From Flavobacterium album (GTDB lineage: Bacteria > Bacteroidota > Bacteroidia > Flavobacteriales > Flavobacteriaceae), in assembly GCF_003096035.1 (NCBI RefSeq), contig NZ_CP029186.1, positions 2,183,001 to 2,247,000 on the forward strand: a DNA stretch of 64,000 bases, written 5' to 3'. Positions 34,940 through 44,414 of the stretch are shown here, one piece after another. A program made the translations under genes and the position numbers. How positions within the stretch are numbered: position 1 is the stretch's first letter; every line of letters begins with the position of its first letter. The notes under the pieces are model-generated. The model had not been told where the DNA came from, searched no databases, and saw only the letters and a program-made list of their open reading frames with translations.

Positions 34940-36655
34940 ATGTTGATAAATAAAGAGCAAATAAAAAATACAGGGGCAACTTTTACTCCAAAAGAGCTTT
35001 CCGCCTTCTTAGCAGAAAGAATTTTTTATTATATTAATCACTCTTATCAAAAGGTGCTTGACCCCGCTTGCGGTGAAGGAGAATTACTTATTTCGATGGG
35101 TGATTTACTCTCGAATTCAGCTATTGATTTTTCACTTACTGGCTATGATGCTAATCAGCAATACTTAAGATTCGCACAGGAAAGAATGCTGCGATTTGGT
35201 TCTGAAAAGATCAATTTCGTTCATGAAGATTTTTTACAGGCTGTAGATGTTTCTTTTCGTCAAAATAACTTAGATCTATTTGAGGAGTACAATAAATCTT
35301 CTATAAATAATTCTTTTGACATTGTCATTGCCAATCCTCCTTATGTACGTACACAAATATTGGGAGCAGAGCAGGCGCAAAAAATTGCAAAAAACTTTAA
35401 TTTAAAGGGAAGAATCGACTTGTATTATCCATTCTTAATTTCCATGACAGAAAGTTTGAAAGAAGGAGGTATAATTGGTGTAATCACTTCTAATAGATAT
35501 TTATCAACAAAAGGTGGAGAAAGTATCCGGAAATTTCTATCTGAAAATTATGAGATTTTGGAAGTAATTGATTTAGGAGATACAAAATTGTTTAATGCTG
35601 CGGTATTACCTGCAATCTTTATAGGGAAAAAACAAAAACAAAAAAAATCCTCTGTGGCAAATTTCATCAAAATATATGAGGAATTAAATGGTTACAAAGG
35701 TGATCTAATACCTTTGGAATCTGTGTATGAAATATTAAGTAATAAACAATCTGGATACTTTACTGCAAATGGCAAAAGATATAAAAAATCCTCTGGTATT
35801 CTTAAATATGAAATTGCATCTGGTGAATGTTGGGAATTGTTGTCAGGCAAAGAGTCGGATTGGGTTTCAAAAATTGATAAAGCTGCAAAAAATCGCGTAG
35901 AGAATTATTTTAAGGTAAAAGTAGGCATAAAATCCACTGCGGATAAAGTATTTATCAGTGATAAATGGGAGGAATTAAACGATCATAAACCAGAAGATGA
36001 GTTACTGAAAGATTTAATTTCACAGGAAAATATAGAACCTTGGAATGCTATTGATAATTTTAAATTAAAAGTCCTTTATCCTCATATTTCTATTAATGGG
36101 CAAAAACAAACAATTGATATTGAGAAATATCCTAAAGCAAAAAAATTTTTTTTGCAACACGAAGAAAAATTAAAAGCAAGAAAATATCTTATTGAATCAG
36201 GAAGGCAATGGTTTGAATTGTGGGTTTCCCATCGCCCTGATCAATGGAAATATCCAAAACTTGTTTTTCCTGATATAAGTTTAAAGCCTCGTTTTTATTT
36301 TGATGAAGAGGGAAAGATAGTGAACGGTAATTGTTATTGGATTGTAGCAGAAAAAGAAGAAGATGTAGAAAAATTGCTGCTAATTCAGGGAATAGCTAAT
36401 TCCAAATTAATGACAAAATACCACGATTTGGTGTTTAATAACAAGCTATATTCGGGCAGAAGAAGATATTTTACACAATATGTTGAAAAATATCCATTAC
36501 CTGATATAAGTTCTTATGAAGGTAAGGAAATCATTTCAATCGTTAAATTGTTAAATCAATCAAATGACGAGGTAGAGGTTTCAAGATTAGAAAATGAATT
36601 AGAAATTAAAGTTGCAAAATCCTTTGGAGTTGCACCTGTTTTTAATCTGGATTAA
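34940..36655 (+). CDS. Type II DNA adenine-N6 methyltransferase
   Basis: 571 residues from ATG 34940 (a TTG two codons upstream lies inside the -7 box). Motif order X (TGATFTPKELSAFLAERI), I (VLDPACGEGELLIS, AdoMet binding), IV (IVIANPPYVR, catalytic NPPY) and a C-terminal target-recognition region marks the gamma class. It protects host DNA against the endonuclease encoded convergently; the two coding regions overlap by 14 bases at their 3' ends. The gene is AT-rich compared with its surroundings, consistent with acquisition as a cassette. The recognition sequence cannot be read from the protein. Confidence 0.92.
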   Translation: MLINKEQIKNTGATFTPKELSAFLAERIFYYINHSYQKVLDPACGEGELLISMGDLLSNSAIDFSLTGYDANQQYLRFAQERMLRFGSEKINFVHEDFLQAVDVSFRQNNLDLFEEYNKSSINNSFDIVIANPPYVRTQILGAEQAQKIAKNFNLKGRIDLYYPFLISMTESLKEGGIIGVITSNRYLSTKGGESIRKFLSENYEILEVIDLGDTKLFNAAVLPAIFIGKKQKQKKSSVANFIKIYEELNGYKGDLIPLESVYEILSNKQSGYFTANGKRYKKSSGILKYEIASGECWELLSGKESDWVSKIDKAAKNRVENYFKVKVGIKSTADKVFISDKWEELNDHKPEDELLKDLISQENIEPWNAIDNFKLKVLYPHISINGQKQTIDIEKYPKAKKFFLQHEEKLKARKYLIESGRQWFELWVSHRPDQWKYPKLVFPDISLKPRFYFDEEGKIVNGNCYWIVAEKEEDVEKLLLIQGIANSKLMTKYHDLVFNNKLYSGRRRYFTQYVEKYPLPDISSYEGKEIISIVKLLNQSNDEVEVSRLENELEIKVAKSFGVAPVFNLD

Positions 36656-37760
36656 AAACAGATTTTCCATAATAATTATCAAAGAAAGCCATAGGTATTG
36701 TCCTTTGGCATTTATAACTTTCTGCACTTACATACGAGAATAATTCTCCTAACTTTTCACCAGGAGCAAGAATAATACCTTCAATTATTTCTGTTTCTCT
36801 ATTTGTTAAAGCAATCAAATACCTTACATCAAAAGTCGTTAATCTTGATTCATCAATGACAATCTCTTCTTTTTCAGGTGAAAATTTACCTAAATCGACT
36901 GTTGGACTGTCTTGTACTTTTACTTCCAACAATTGATTTCTGATATCTGGAAATGCACCATATAGTAAATCCGATTCCTTTATTTCGTAACCAAGCAATT
37001 CAAGAACTTTTTTTTCTAAAGCCTGTCCCCTGTTTTTTGTTGACGCTGCATCCAGTTTAAAGCCAATTAGTTCCTCTGCTACCATTTTTTTTAGCAATGC
37101 AATGGAAAATAAATGCTTAATGTCCGGTTCTTCAACCATTCCCGATTTAGGGGCAATATATTCATGCCTAATGTAGTAAGAAAGTTTTTTAGAATCTGGA
37201 AAAGACAGAATTTTGTCCTTACGAGCGTAAATTTCCTTTCTTACTTTTCCAGAAATTAAAAGTTGATGCTTAATTGTTGGTTTTCCAAATTTTCCAAATC
37301 TATTTTCTATATATTCAGGTGTGAGGATTATAACCGAAGCAATTATACTTTTTATTGTATCAATTCTTACAAAAACGAATCGCACATTTGTACATTTAAG
37401 GCTTTCTCCGGATTCATATTTTATCAAGAGACTTTCAGCAGCGGGAATTCTATTCCAGACTTGCAAATTATAAGATGTCCCGCTCGTTACAATGTAGGTG
37501 TCAATAAACTCGATCACAATTTTTGGAACACCTTTTCCTCTTGGAGGGACAATTTCAAACTGCTCTACTTTGGCTAATTCAGGTAACGGATGCTTTTCCA
37601 ATATGGAAGCAACAAGTTTACGAATGTTTGAACCATCAGTCCTTGTTCTTCCTGTTAATATAAATGGGGTTCCAACCAATTCAGAGAAATAATCTACTAA
37701 TGATTCGGAAGATGTCAACATTTTAATTGACTTTGGGGGAGTTTTAAAATCTTTGTTCAT
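36642..37760 (-). CDS. Type II restriction endonuclease (PD-(D/E)xK type)
   Basis: 372 residues. A nuclease core is visible near residues 265-285: AFPDIRNQLLEVKVQDSP, that is PD-x8-ExK. The N-terminal ~230 residues would hold recognition elements and are not recognised. It is translated with the controller gene (4-base ATGA overlap) and faces the methyltransferase gene. The enzyme cuts unmethylated sites; specificity is unknown. It is AT-rich like the whole cassette. Confidence 0.85.
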   Translation of the reverse strand: MNKDFKTPPKSIKMLTSSESLVDYFSELVGTPFILTGRTRTDGSNIRKLVASILEKHPLPELAKVEQFEIVPPRGKGVPKIVIEFIDTYIVTSGTSYNLQVWNRIPAAESLLIKYESGESLKCTNVRFVFVRIDTIKSIIASVIILTPEYIENRFGKFGKPTIKHQLLISGKVRKEIYARKDKILSFPDSKKLSYYIRHEYIAPKSGMVEEPDIKHLFSIALLKKMVAEELIGFKLDAASTKNRGQALEKKVLELLGYEIKESDLLYGAFPDIRNQLLEVKVQDSPTVDLGKFSPEKEEIVIDESRLTTFDVRYLIALTNRETEIIEGIILAPGEKLGELFSYVSAESYKCQRTIPMAFFDNYYGKSVFNPD

Positions 37761-37996
37761 TCGTCAATGTTTAATAAGTTGGAAACAGTTATTTTTAAAG
37801 CTGTTGAAACTTTTTTGAGATTAATAACAGAGATATTTCTTTCACCTCTTTCTACAGAACCAATATAAGTTCTGTCAAGGTCGCATGCAAAAGCTAATTT
37901 TTCTTGAGATAAATTTGCTTTTATACGTAGATCACGTATTCTAATTCCTATACTTTCTAAATATGCTTTTTCGTTTTTAGAATATATTCTTCCCAT
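37757..37996 (-). CDS. Restriction-modification controller (C) protein, XRE-type HTH
   Basis: 79 residues from ATG 37996 (a start three codons earlier is possible). A Cro/cI helix-turn-helix spans about residues 10-70: RIRDLRIKANLSQEKLAFAC, DRTYIGSVERGERNISVINL. The DRTYIGSVERGERN recognition region is typical of C proteins, which autoregulate and delay endonuclease expression after entry into a new host. It overlaps the endonuclease start by 4 bases. A C-box lies 36 bases upstream. Confidence 0.92.
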   Translation of the reverse strand: MGRIYSKNEKAYLESIGIRIRDLRIKANLSQEKLAFACDLDRTYIGSVERGERNISVINLKKVSTALKITVSNLLNIDE

Positions 37997-38031
37997 TAGG
38001 ATCAATTTTTACAAAAATCTAAAAATGATGT

Positions 38032-38057
38032 AAATAAGTCTACGGACTATAAGTATC
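38032..38057 (-). promoter_or_regulatory. C-box operator of the controller protein
   Basis: The minus strand reads GATACTTATAGTCCGTAGAC, then TTATTT. This matches the classical C-box layout (ACTTATAGTC, CCGT spacer, second AGACTTAT half). It lies between the C gene and tgt and is well placed for autoregulation of the C-R operon. Confidence 0.75.
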
Positions 38058-38082
38058 ATGTGTCATCTCCAATCCTTTTCCC

Positions 38083-38090
38083 TATCTTTG
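38083..38090 (+). promoter_or_regulatory. -7 box of tgt
   Basis: TATCTTTG followed by CACC, 19 bases before the tgt ATG. It lies only 26 bases from the C-box of the inserted cassette. Confidence 0.6.
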
Positions 38091-38109
38091 CACCCTCTAA
38101 AAAAGGAAA

Positions 38110-39240
38110 ATGAAATTTGATCTTCTTACCAAAGACCCGCAGTCCAAAGCCAGGGCAGGCAGCATTACGACCGATCACGGCACAATTGAGACCCCGATAT
38201 TCATGCCTGTAGGCACTGTGGCATCCGTAAAAGGTGTGCACCAACGCGAGCTGAAGGACGACATCAACCCCGATATCATCTTAGGGAATACCTACCACTT
38301 ATACCTCCGCCCGCAAACCGAAATACTCGAAAAGGCAGGCGGCCTCCACAAGTTCATGAACTGGGACCGCAACATCCTTACCGACAGCGGCGGCTACCAG
38401 GTGTACTCGCTTTCGGCCAACCGCAAGATCAAGGAGGAGGGCGTGAAGTTCAAGTCGCACATCGACGGGTCGTACCATTTCTTTTCGCCCGAGAGCGTGA
38501 TGGAGATACAGCGCACCATTGGCGCCGACATCATCATGGCCTTCGACGAGTGTACACCGTACCCGTGCGATTACCGCTATGCCAAGCGCTCCATGCACAT
38601 GACGCACCGCTGGCTCGACCGCTGTATTACGCACCTTGAGAAAGTGCCGTTCAAGTACGGCTACAGCCAGGCGTTCTTCCCGATAGTGCAGGGGAGCACC
38701 TATACCGATCTTCGCCAGCAATCGGCCGAATATATTGCCAATGCAGGCGCTGTGGGTAACGCCATCGGCGGCCTCTCTGTAGGCGAACCTGCCGAGGAAA
38801 TGTACGCCATGACCGATGTGGTGTGCAGCATCCTTCCCGAAGACAAGCCGCGCTACCTCATGGGCGTAGGCACCCCGATAAATATACTGGAGAACATCGC
38901 GCTGGGCGTGGATATGTTCGACTGCGTGATGCCTACGCGCAACGCCCGTAACGGGATGCTGTTCACGGCCAACGGTACCATCAACATCAAAAACAAAAAG
39001 TGGGAAGCCGACTTTTCGCCCCTCGACGAAATGGGCATCACTTTTGTCGACACCGAATATACCAAGGCCTACCTGCGCCACCTTTTTGCCGCCAACGAGT
39101 ACCTTGGTAAGCAGATAGCCACCATACACAACCTCGGTTTTTATATGTGGTTGGTTCGTGAGGCAAGAAAGCATATCTTAGCGGGAGATTTCCGTGAGTG
39201 GAAAGACAAGATGGTAAAACAAATGAGCAACAGGCTCTAA
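38110..39240 (+). CDS. tgt: Queuine tRNA-ribosyltransferase
   Basis: 376 residues. It exchanges guanine at the wobble position of GUN anticodon tRNAs for a queuine precursor. Catalytic motifs are present: TDSGGYQVYSL (Asp nucleophile region), FDECTPYP, GGLSVGEP and FDCVMPTRNARNG. The C-terminal zinc site is unusual. Where E. coli Tgt has a CxCxxC loop, this protein reads DEMGITFVDTEYTKAYLRHL (about 306-325) without cysteines, although the later IHN histidine remains. It is followed 18 bases later by an LptF/G permease gene. Confidence 0.96.
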   Translation: MKFDLLTKDPQSKARAGSITTDHGTIETPIFMPVGTVASVKGVHQRELKDDINPDIILGNTYHLYLRPQTEILEKAGGLHKFMNWDRNILTDSGGYQVYSLSANRKIKEEGVKFKSHIDGSYHFFSPESVMEIQRTIGADIIMAFDECTPYPCDYRYAKRSMHMTHRWLDRCITHLEKVPFKYGYSQAFFPIVQGSTYTDLRQQSAEYIANAGAVGNAIGGLSVGEPAEEMYAMTDVVCSILPEDKPRYLMGVGTPINILENIALGVDMFDCVMPTRNARNGMLFTANGTINIKNKKWEADFSPLDEMGITFVDTEYTKAYLRHLFAANEYLGKQIATIHNLGFYMWLVREARKHILAGDFREWKDKMVKQMSNRL

Positions 39241-39258
39241 ACTAATAAGCGTAATAGC

Positions 39259-40341
39259 GTGAAATTAATAGACTGGTACATCCTGAAGCGTTACCTTGCA
39301 ACATTTTTTGTAATGCTCCTCATGTTCATCCCTATAGGGATCGTGATCGACGTTTCCGAAAAGATCAACAGGATACTTGAATACAAAGTGCCTTTCGTGC
39401 AGGTAGCCATCTACTACGGCGACTTTACCATCTATTTCGCCAACATGCTTTTCCCCATATTCCTCTTCCTTTCGGTAATATGGTTTACCTCGAAGCTGGC
39501 GAACAACACCGAGATCATTGCAATACTTAGTTCGGGTATATCTTACATGCGCTTCCTGAGGCCGTATATAGTGGGTGCAACCCTCATCTCTATACTTGCG
39601 CTGCTTATGGGCTTTTTCTTTGTACCTAAAGCGAGCAAGGGCTTTAACGACTTCCGCTATACCTACCTGAAACGGGGCGCCGATGCCGAGACACGTCAGA
39701 ATGTAGATGTTTACAAGCAGATAAGCGATAACGAATATATTTATGTAAGCAGCTTTAATTATACGTCGAAAGTAGGTGTCAATTTCAGCCTTGAAGAGTT
39801 TAAGGACAACCAGATGGTCTCGAAGATAAGTGCTTCGGTGATAAAATGGAATGAAAAGGACAGTACCTATACACTTACCAATTATAACAAGCGCATAGTA
39901 GGCAAAATGGAAGACAAGCTGGAGTCGGCACCGGAAAAGAAATTCAGGTTCAACTTTAAGCCGGACGACCTTACCCCTACGGTATATGCAGCTGAAACCA
40001 TGACCCTGGGGGAACTGAACAAATTCATTGACAAGGAAAAAGAACGCGGGTCGGGCAATATAAATGCCTACCTGGTAGTGAAATACAAAAAATACAGTAT
40101 CCCAATATCGGCTTTTATCCTCACGGTTATAGCCGTAGCCGTATCGTCGATGAAGAGGCGTGGCGGTATGGGAGTTAACCTTGCGCTTGGCATAGCGCTT
40201 GCTTTTACCTTTATCTTTTTCGATAAGGTATTTGGTACGCTGGCCGAGAAATCGAGCATGTCGCCGTTCATTGCGGTATGGATACCTAACTTCACGTTCG
40301 GGATATTAGCTATTTATTTGTTGCGAAATGCAAGGCGATAA
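39259..40341 (+). CDS. LptF/LptG family permease (lipopolysaccharide export)
   Basis: 360 residues from GTG 39259, whose product begins MKLIDWYILKRYL, the usual family start. Six membrane helices (three before and three after a ~150-residue periplasmic jellyroll) match YjgP/YjgQ permeases that with LptB extract LPS from the inner membrane. It overlaps the following transporter gene by 14 bases. Whether it is LptF or LptG cannot be decided from this sequence alone. Confidence 0.92.
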   Translation: MKLIDWYILKRYLATFFVMLLMFIPIGIVIDVSEKINRILEYKVPFVQVAIYYGDFTIYFANMLFPIFLFLSVIWFTSKLANNTEIIAILSSGISYMRFLRPYIVGATLISILALLMGFFFVPKASKGFNDFRYTYLKRGADAETRQNVDVYKQISDNEYIYVSSFNYTSKVGVNFSLEEFKDNQMVSKISASVIKWNEKDSTYTLTNYNKRIVGKMEDKLESAPEKKFRFNFKPDDLTPTVYAAETMTLGELNKFIDKEKERGSGNINAYLVVKYKKYSIPISAFILTVIAVAVSSMKRRGGMGVNLALGIALAFTFIFFDKVFGTLAEKSSMSPFIAVWIPNFTFGILAIYLLRNARR

Positions 40342-41296
40342 CCTAAAAAGCTACCTGCACCTCCACTTTATCGTATTTGTATGGGGGTTCACCGCGGTGC
40401 TTGGCGCGCTCATTTCGCTCGACGCACTGCCGTTGGTGTGGTTCCGCATGTGCATAGCGGTCAGCCTGATATTCCTTTTTGCAGTAGCCACCAAAACACC
40501 GATGAAAGTTCCCACGCGCACGTTCCTGGGTTTTATGGCAGCCGGCCTGGTCATCGCCATGCACTGGTTCACGTTTTTCCACGCTATCAAGGTTTCCAAT
40601 ATTTCCATCACGCTTGCCTGCCTCTCTACAGGCGCATTGTTTGCCACATTGTTGGAATCTGTGGTTTACAGGAGGCGCCTCATCGGGTATGAAATACTCA
40701 TGGGCTTTATAGTCGTTTTGGGCCTGTGCATCATTATATACGGGGAGCAGCTCACAGTGGTGTTTGGAAAAATCATGGAAACCCCGTCTGATTTTTGGAA
40801 CATCTTAGCTGATGGCACTTATACGAATCCCGGCCATTACTGGGGGATATTGCTGGCCTTGTCTTCGGCATTCCTTTCGGCTACATTCTCTATTATCAAT
40901 GGTAAATATGCTAAAGAGCACAACCCGGTAGTTATATCACTTTATGAGCTTATGGGCGGCGTCTTTTTCTTTTCGCTATACCTCCTTTTTACCGGCAGCT
41001 TTACGGCAGATTTCTTTGCGCTTTCGGGTCTTGACTGGATATGGCTTTTCATCCTGGGGTCGTTTTGTACCGCCTATGCTTTTATCGCATCGGTACAGGT
41101 AATGAAGTTTATTTCACCTTATACGGTAATGCTTACCATAAACATGGAGCCCGTTTATGGGATAATTCTTGCACTGATAGTTTTTAAGGAAAAGGAAAAA
41201 ATGGGATGGACATTTTATATCGGTGCCATTATAATTTTGAGTACTGTGATAATCAATGGGATACTTAAAAATAAGCCCAAAATTGAAAGTAATTAG
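40328..41296 (+). CDS. EamA/DMT-family transporter
   Basis: 322 residues with ten predicted membrane helices forming two EamA repeats (first about 5-140, second about 175-312; for example VWGFTAVLGALISLDALPLV and ELMGGVFFFSLYLLFTG). The insert between them carries EQLTVVFGKIMETPSDFW. It exports or imports small metabolites; the substrate is unknown. The start overlaps the permease gene by 14 bases, indicating one transcript with tgt and the permease. Confidence 0.9.
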   Translation: MQGDNLKSYLHLHFIVFVWGFTAVLGALISLDALPLVWFRMCIAVSLIFLFAVATKTPMKVPTRTFLGFMAAGLVIAMHWFTFFHAIKVSNISITLACLSTGALFATLLESVVYRRRLIGYEILMGFIVVLGLCIIIYGEQLTVVFGKIMETPSDFWNILADGTYTNPGHYWGILLALSSAFLSATFSIINGKYAKEHNPVVISLYELMGGVFFFSLYLLFTGSFTADFFALSGLDWIWLFILGSFCTAYAFIASVQVMKFISPYTVMLTINMEPVYGIILALIVFKEKEKMGWTFYIGAIIILSTVIINGILKNKPKIESN

Positions 41297-41306
41297 CCGC
41301 GGTTAG

Positions 41307-41336
41307 TTTGTTTACCAATTGAAAATTTTATCTTTG
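41307..41336 (+). promoter_or_regulatory. Promoter of accA (TTTG-N18-TATCTTTG)
   Basis: TTTG at 41307-41310 and TATCTTTG at 41329-41336, spaced 18 bases, match the Bacteroidota -33/-7 consensus closely. The ATG lies 34 bases downstream. Confidence 0.75.
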
Positions 41337-41370
41337 TAGTTCGAACCAAAAATGAAAATCTGCCCATACT

Positions 41371-42324
41371 ATGGAATACTTAGATTTTGAACTCCCGATC
41401 AAGGAGCTTGAGGACCAGCTGGATAAGTGCACGATAATAGGCCAGGAGAGCGATGTCGATGTATCTAACACCTGCAAACAGATCGAGAAGAAACTGGAAG
41501 AAACCAAAAAGAAAATATACAAAAACCTTACTGCATGGCAAAGGGTTCAGCTGTCAAGGCACCCAAGCCGTCCGTATACGATGGACCATGTGAGGGCGCT
41601 TACAGGAGATACGTTCCTGGAAATGTTCGGCGACCGCAGCTTTAAAGATGACAAGGCCATGATTGGCGGGCTCGGCAAGATCGGCGGGCAGTCGTTCATG
41701 ATCGTTGGGCAGCAGAAGGGATATAATACCAAGACAAGGCAGTACCGTAATTTCGGTATGGCCAATCCGGAAGGGTACCGCAAAGCATTAAGGCTTATGA
41801 AAATGGCCGAGAAATTCGGGATACCTGTGATAACACTGGTGGATACCCCGGGAGCTTATCCTGGCCTGGAAGCCGAAGAGCGCGGACAGGGCGAAGCCAT
41901 CGCAAGGAACATTTTTGAAATGGTACGCCTTAAAACCCCTATAATAACCGTTATAGTAGGAGAGGGCGCTTCGGGAGGTGCTTTGGGAATAGGTGTTGGC
42001 GATAAAGTATACATGATGGAGAACACCTGGTACTCCGTTATCTCGCCGGAATCCTGTTCATCGATCCTCTGGAGGAGCTGGGAATACAAAGAGCAGGCTG
42101 CCGAAGCACTGAAGCTGACTTCCTTCGACATGAAAAAACATGGCCTTATCGATGATATCATCCCTGAACCCCTTGGAGGCGCGCACTATGACCGCGAAAC
42201 AGCCTTCAGGAATGTAGAGGAATACATATTGAAAGGATATAATGAACTCAAAGACTTATCAACAGCCGAATTAGTGGCGCAAAGGATGGATAAGTACAGT
42301 AAAATGGGCGAGTACAAGGAATAA
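41371..42324 (+). CDS. accA: Acetyl-CoA carboxylase carboxyltransferase subunit alpha
   Basis: 317 residues. With AccD it transfers the carboxyl group from biotin to acetyl-CoA, the first committed step of fatty-acid synthesis. The N-terminal helical part ([16 protein letters not shown]) and the carboxyltransferase core ([57 protein letters not shown]) are complete. It has its own strong promoter and a terminator after it, so it is monocistronic. Confidence 0.97.
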   Translation: MEYLDFELPIKELEDQLDKCTIIGQESDVDVSNTCKQIEKKLEETKKKIYKNLTAWQRVQLSRHPSRPYTMDHVRALTGDTFLEMFGDRSFKDDKAMIGGLGKIGGQSFMIVGQQKGYNTKTRQYRNFGMANPEGYRKALRLMKMAEKFGIPVITLVDTPGAYPGLEAEERGQGEAIARNIFEMVRLKTPIITVIVGEGASGGALGIGVGDKVYMMENTWYSVISPESCSSILWRSWEYKEQAAEALKLTSFDMKKHGLIDDIIPEPLGGAHYDRETAFRNVEEYILKGYNELKDLSTAELVAQRMDKYSKMGEYKE

Positions 42325-42347
42325 TATGGCCAGAAATCTATAATTGG

Positions 42348-42377
42348 TCCGAAGCCTTGCAGCTTCGGATTTTTTTT
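42348..42377 (+). terminator. Terminator of accA
   Basis: TCCGAAGC / GCTTCGGA (42348-42355 with 42362-42369) followed by TTTTTTTT. Confidence 0.9.
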
Positions 42378-42488
42378 GGGTTATGAACAAATTTGCAGTG
42401 GTTTATCAACATGTTGTAAACAGGTTATGACCAACCGCGCTTAACAATTACTTAACTATTTGGTGCCAATTTTATTTACATTCGCAAT

Positions 42489-44030
42489 ATGGAAAATATC
42501 AGGAATATAAACCCCGTGAAAGTTGATAAGACTACCATTATCACTTTAGAGAAAGGCAAGCTGCCACCGCAGGCGCTCGACCTTGAGGAGGCCGTTTTGG
42601 GCGCCATGATGATCGACAAGAAGGGGGTTGACGAAGTTATTGATATCCTTCAGCCGGATGCTTTTTACAAGGATGCCCACAAGCATATTTATGAGGCTAT
42701 TGTGGCGCTTTTCAACGATACACAGCCTATTGACTTGTTAACAGTCTCTGCACAGCTTAAAAAGACAGGAAAACTGGAACTCGCAGGAGGCGATTTCTAC
42801 CTGATCCAGCTTACGCAAAAGATATCCTCTTCGGCGCACATCGAGTTCCATTCGCGCATCATCTTACAGAAATACATACAGCGCAGCCTTATCAAAATTT
42901 CCAGTGAGATCATTGAGGAGTCCTACGACGAGACCACAGATGTATTCGACCTCCTTGATAAAGCCGAATCGCGCCTGTATGAAGTGACCCAGGGCAATAT
43001 AAAACGCAGCTCAGAAACCGCACAAAGCCTTGTGATACAGGCCAAAAAGCGCATCGAAGAAATCGCTAACAAAGAAGGCCTTAGTGGTATCGCTACCGGT
43101 TTTCATGACCTTGATAAGCTTACATCAGGCTGGCAGCCAAGCGACCTTATCATTATTGCGGCAAGGCCGGGTATGGGTAAGACCGCATTCGTCCTTTCCA
43201 TGGCACGAAATATTGCTATAGATTTCAATCACCCTGTGGCTTTATTCTCTTTGGAGATGTCATCCGTACAGCTTATTACCCGTCTGATTTCCAGTGAAAC
43301 AGGGCTTTCGTCAGAAAAACTGCGTACCGGCAAGCTTGAAAAACACGAGTGGGAGCAATTGAGTATCAAGGTGAAAGACCTTGAGAAAGCGCCACTTTAT
43401 ATTGACGATACGCCATCGCTGTCTATATTCGACCTCAGGGCAAAAGCCAGGAGGCTGTCTTCCCAGTATGGCATCAAGATGATAATTATCGATTACCTCC
43501 AGCTGATGACGGCAGGGGGCAATGGTAAAGGCGGCGGAAACCGTGAGCAGGAGATATCAACCATCTCACGAAACTTAAAGGCCCTTGCCAAAGAGCTTGA
43601 AGTACCGGTTATTGCACTGTCACAGCTATCGCGTGCAGTGGAGACAAGGGGCTCGAGCAAGCGCCCGTTATTATCGGATTTGAGGGAATCGGGAGCGATC
43701 GAGCAGGATGCAGATATTGTATCGTTCATCTACCGCCCCGAATACTACAAGATTGATGAATGGGATGATGAAGAGCAGTCGCCTACACAGGGCCAGGCGG
43801 AGTTTATCGTAGCCAAGCACCGTAACGGTGGACTCGACAATATCAGGCTAAAGTTTATCGGAAGCCTTGGTAAGTTCGACAACCTTGATGATTTCGGCTC
43901 ACCGTTTGGCGACCTGCCATCCAGCATGAACGACAGCACAGCATTTATCACTAAAAACCTGCCTTCGGCCAACGAGGCTTTCGGCAGCAACATGAACAGC
44001 AATGATGGCGACGACGATGTGCCATTCTAA
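42489..44030 (+). CDS. dnaB: Replicative DNA helicase DnaB
   Basis: 513 residues. The N-terminal helical domain (about 20-125, PPQALDLEEAVLGAMMIDKK) binds primase. The RecA-like ATPase has Walker A ARPGMGKTAF (about 224-233), the Walker B region MIIIDYLQLM, and DLRESGAIEQDADIVSFIYR. It is the hexameric helicase of the replication fork. The tail ending DGDDDVPF resembles the acidic tip of SSB proteins; whether it has a role is not known. No intein is present at the Walker site. Confidence 0.97.
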   Translation: MENIRNINPVKVDKTTIITLEKGKLPPQALDLEEAVLGAMMIDKKGVDEVIDILQPDAFYKDAHKHIYEAIVALFNDTQPIDLLTVSAQLKKTGKLELAGGDFYLIQLTQKISSSAHIEFHSRIILQKYIQRSLIKISSEIIEESYDETTDVFDLLDKAESRLYEVTQGNIKRSSETAQSLVIQAKKRIEEIANKEGLSGIATGFHDLDKLTSGWQPSDLIIIAARPGMGKTAFVLSMARNIAIDFNHPVALFSLEMSSVQLITRLISSETGLSSEKLRTGKLEKHEWEQLSIKVKDLEKAPLYIDDTPSLSIFDLRAKARRLSSQYGIKMIIIDYLQLMTAGGNGKGGGNREQEISTISRNLKALAKELEVPVIALSQLSRAVETRGSSKRPLLSDLRESGAIEQDADIVSFIYRPEYYKIDEWDDEEQSPTQGQAEFIVAKHRNGGLDNIRLKFIGSLGKFDNLDDFGSPFGDLPSSMNDSTAFITKNLPSANEAFGSNMNSNDGDDDVPF

Positions 44031-44055
44031 AAACACATAAATTAAAACGTACACT

Positions 44056-44145
44056 ATGGGAAAAACTACTAACGAAATGGAGCTTACAGAAACAATACTG
44101 GAAATGGTCGTGCATGGCGCAGAACATATTTCCTTTGAGGAATAA
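44056..44145 (+). CDS. Putative 29-residue small protein
   Basis: ATG 44056 to TAA 44143 encodes an acidic peptide (MGKTTNEMELTETILEMVVH, then GAEHISFEE). It sits 25 bases after dnaB and is closed by a terminator hairpin at 44164, which supports expression with dnaB. No family is recognised, and it could be chance. Confidence 0.35.
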   Translation: MGKTTNEMELTETILEMVVHGAEHISFEE

Positions 44146-44163
44146 AGGGGTAAACATAATAAG

Positions 44164-44192
44164 AAAGCGCATTGGGAGATGCGCTTTTTTTT
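44164..44192 (+). terminator. Terminator of dnaB (and the small ORF)
   Basis: AAAGCGCAT / ATGCGCTTT (44164-44172 with 44179-44187) followed by TTTTT. Confidence 0.88.
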
Positions 44193-44252
44193 GTTGTAGT
44201 AAATTTTGTACTTTAGATACTATAAAGCAACTTACAAATACATTCGATTGTA

Positions 44253-44414
44253 ATGAATTCGAAACAAAAACAAAGAGATGTAGGTCAATTTCTTAAGAAT
44301 AAGGCAGAACTTGATGAATCACTTCGTCTTATTGATAGTGGTGAAATGGAATTTATTACTTTGGAAGAACTTGAAAAAGGTGCGGATGATCTGTTGGCAA
44401 AGTATGAAGATTAG
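44253..44414 (+). CDS. Putative antitoxin of a broken toxin-antitoxin pair
   Basis: 53 residues (MNSKQKQRDVGQFLKNKAEL to DDLLAKYED), acidic and helical, with an LRLIDSGEMEFITLEELEKG segment similar in style to short RelB/ParD-type antitoxin tails. A toxin-like start codon overlaps its end by 10 bases (ATG 44405). The gene is slightly AT-rich. Function is inferred from the overlapping order and size only. Confidence 0.5.
   Translation: MNSKQKQRDVGQFLKNKAELDESLRLIDSGEMEFITLEELEKGADDLLAKYED

Noticed and set aside
38299..39174. 291-residue minus-strand frame opposite tgt
   Set aside because: Shadow ORF produced by the codon bias of tgt; no recognisable domain.
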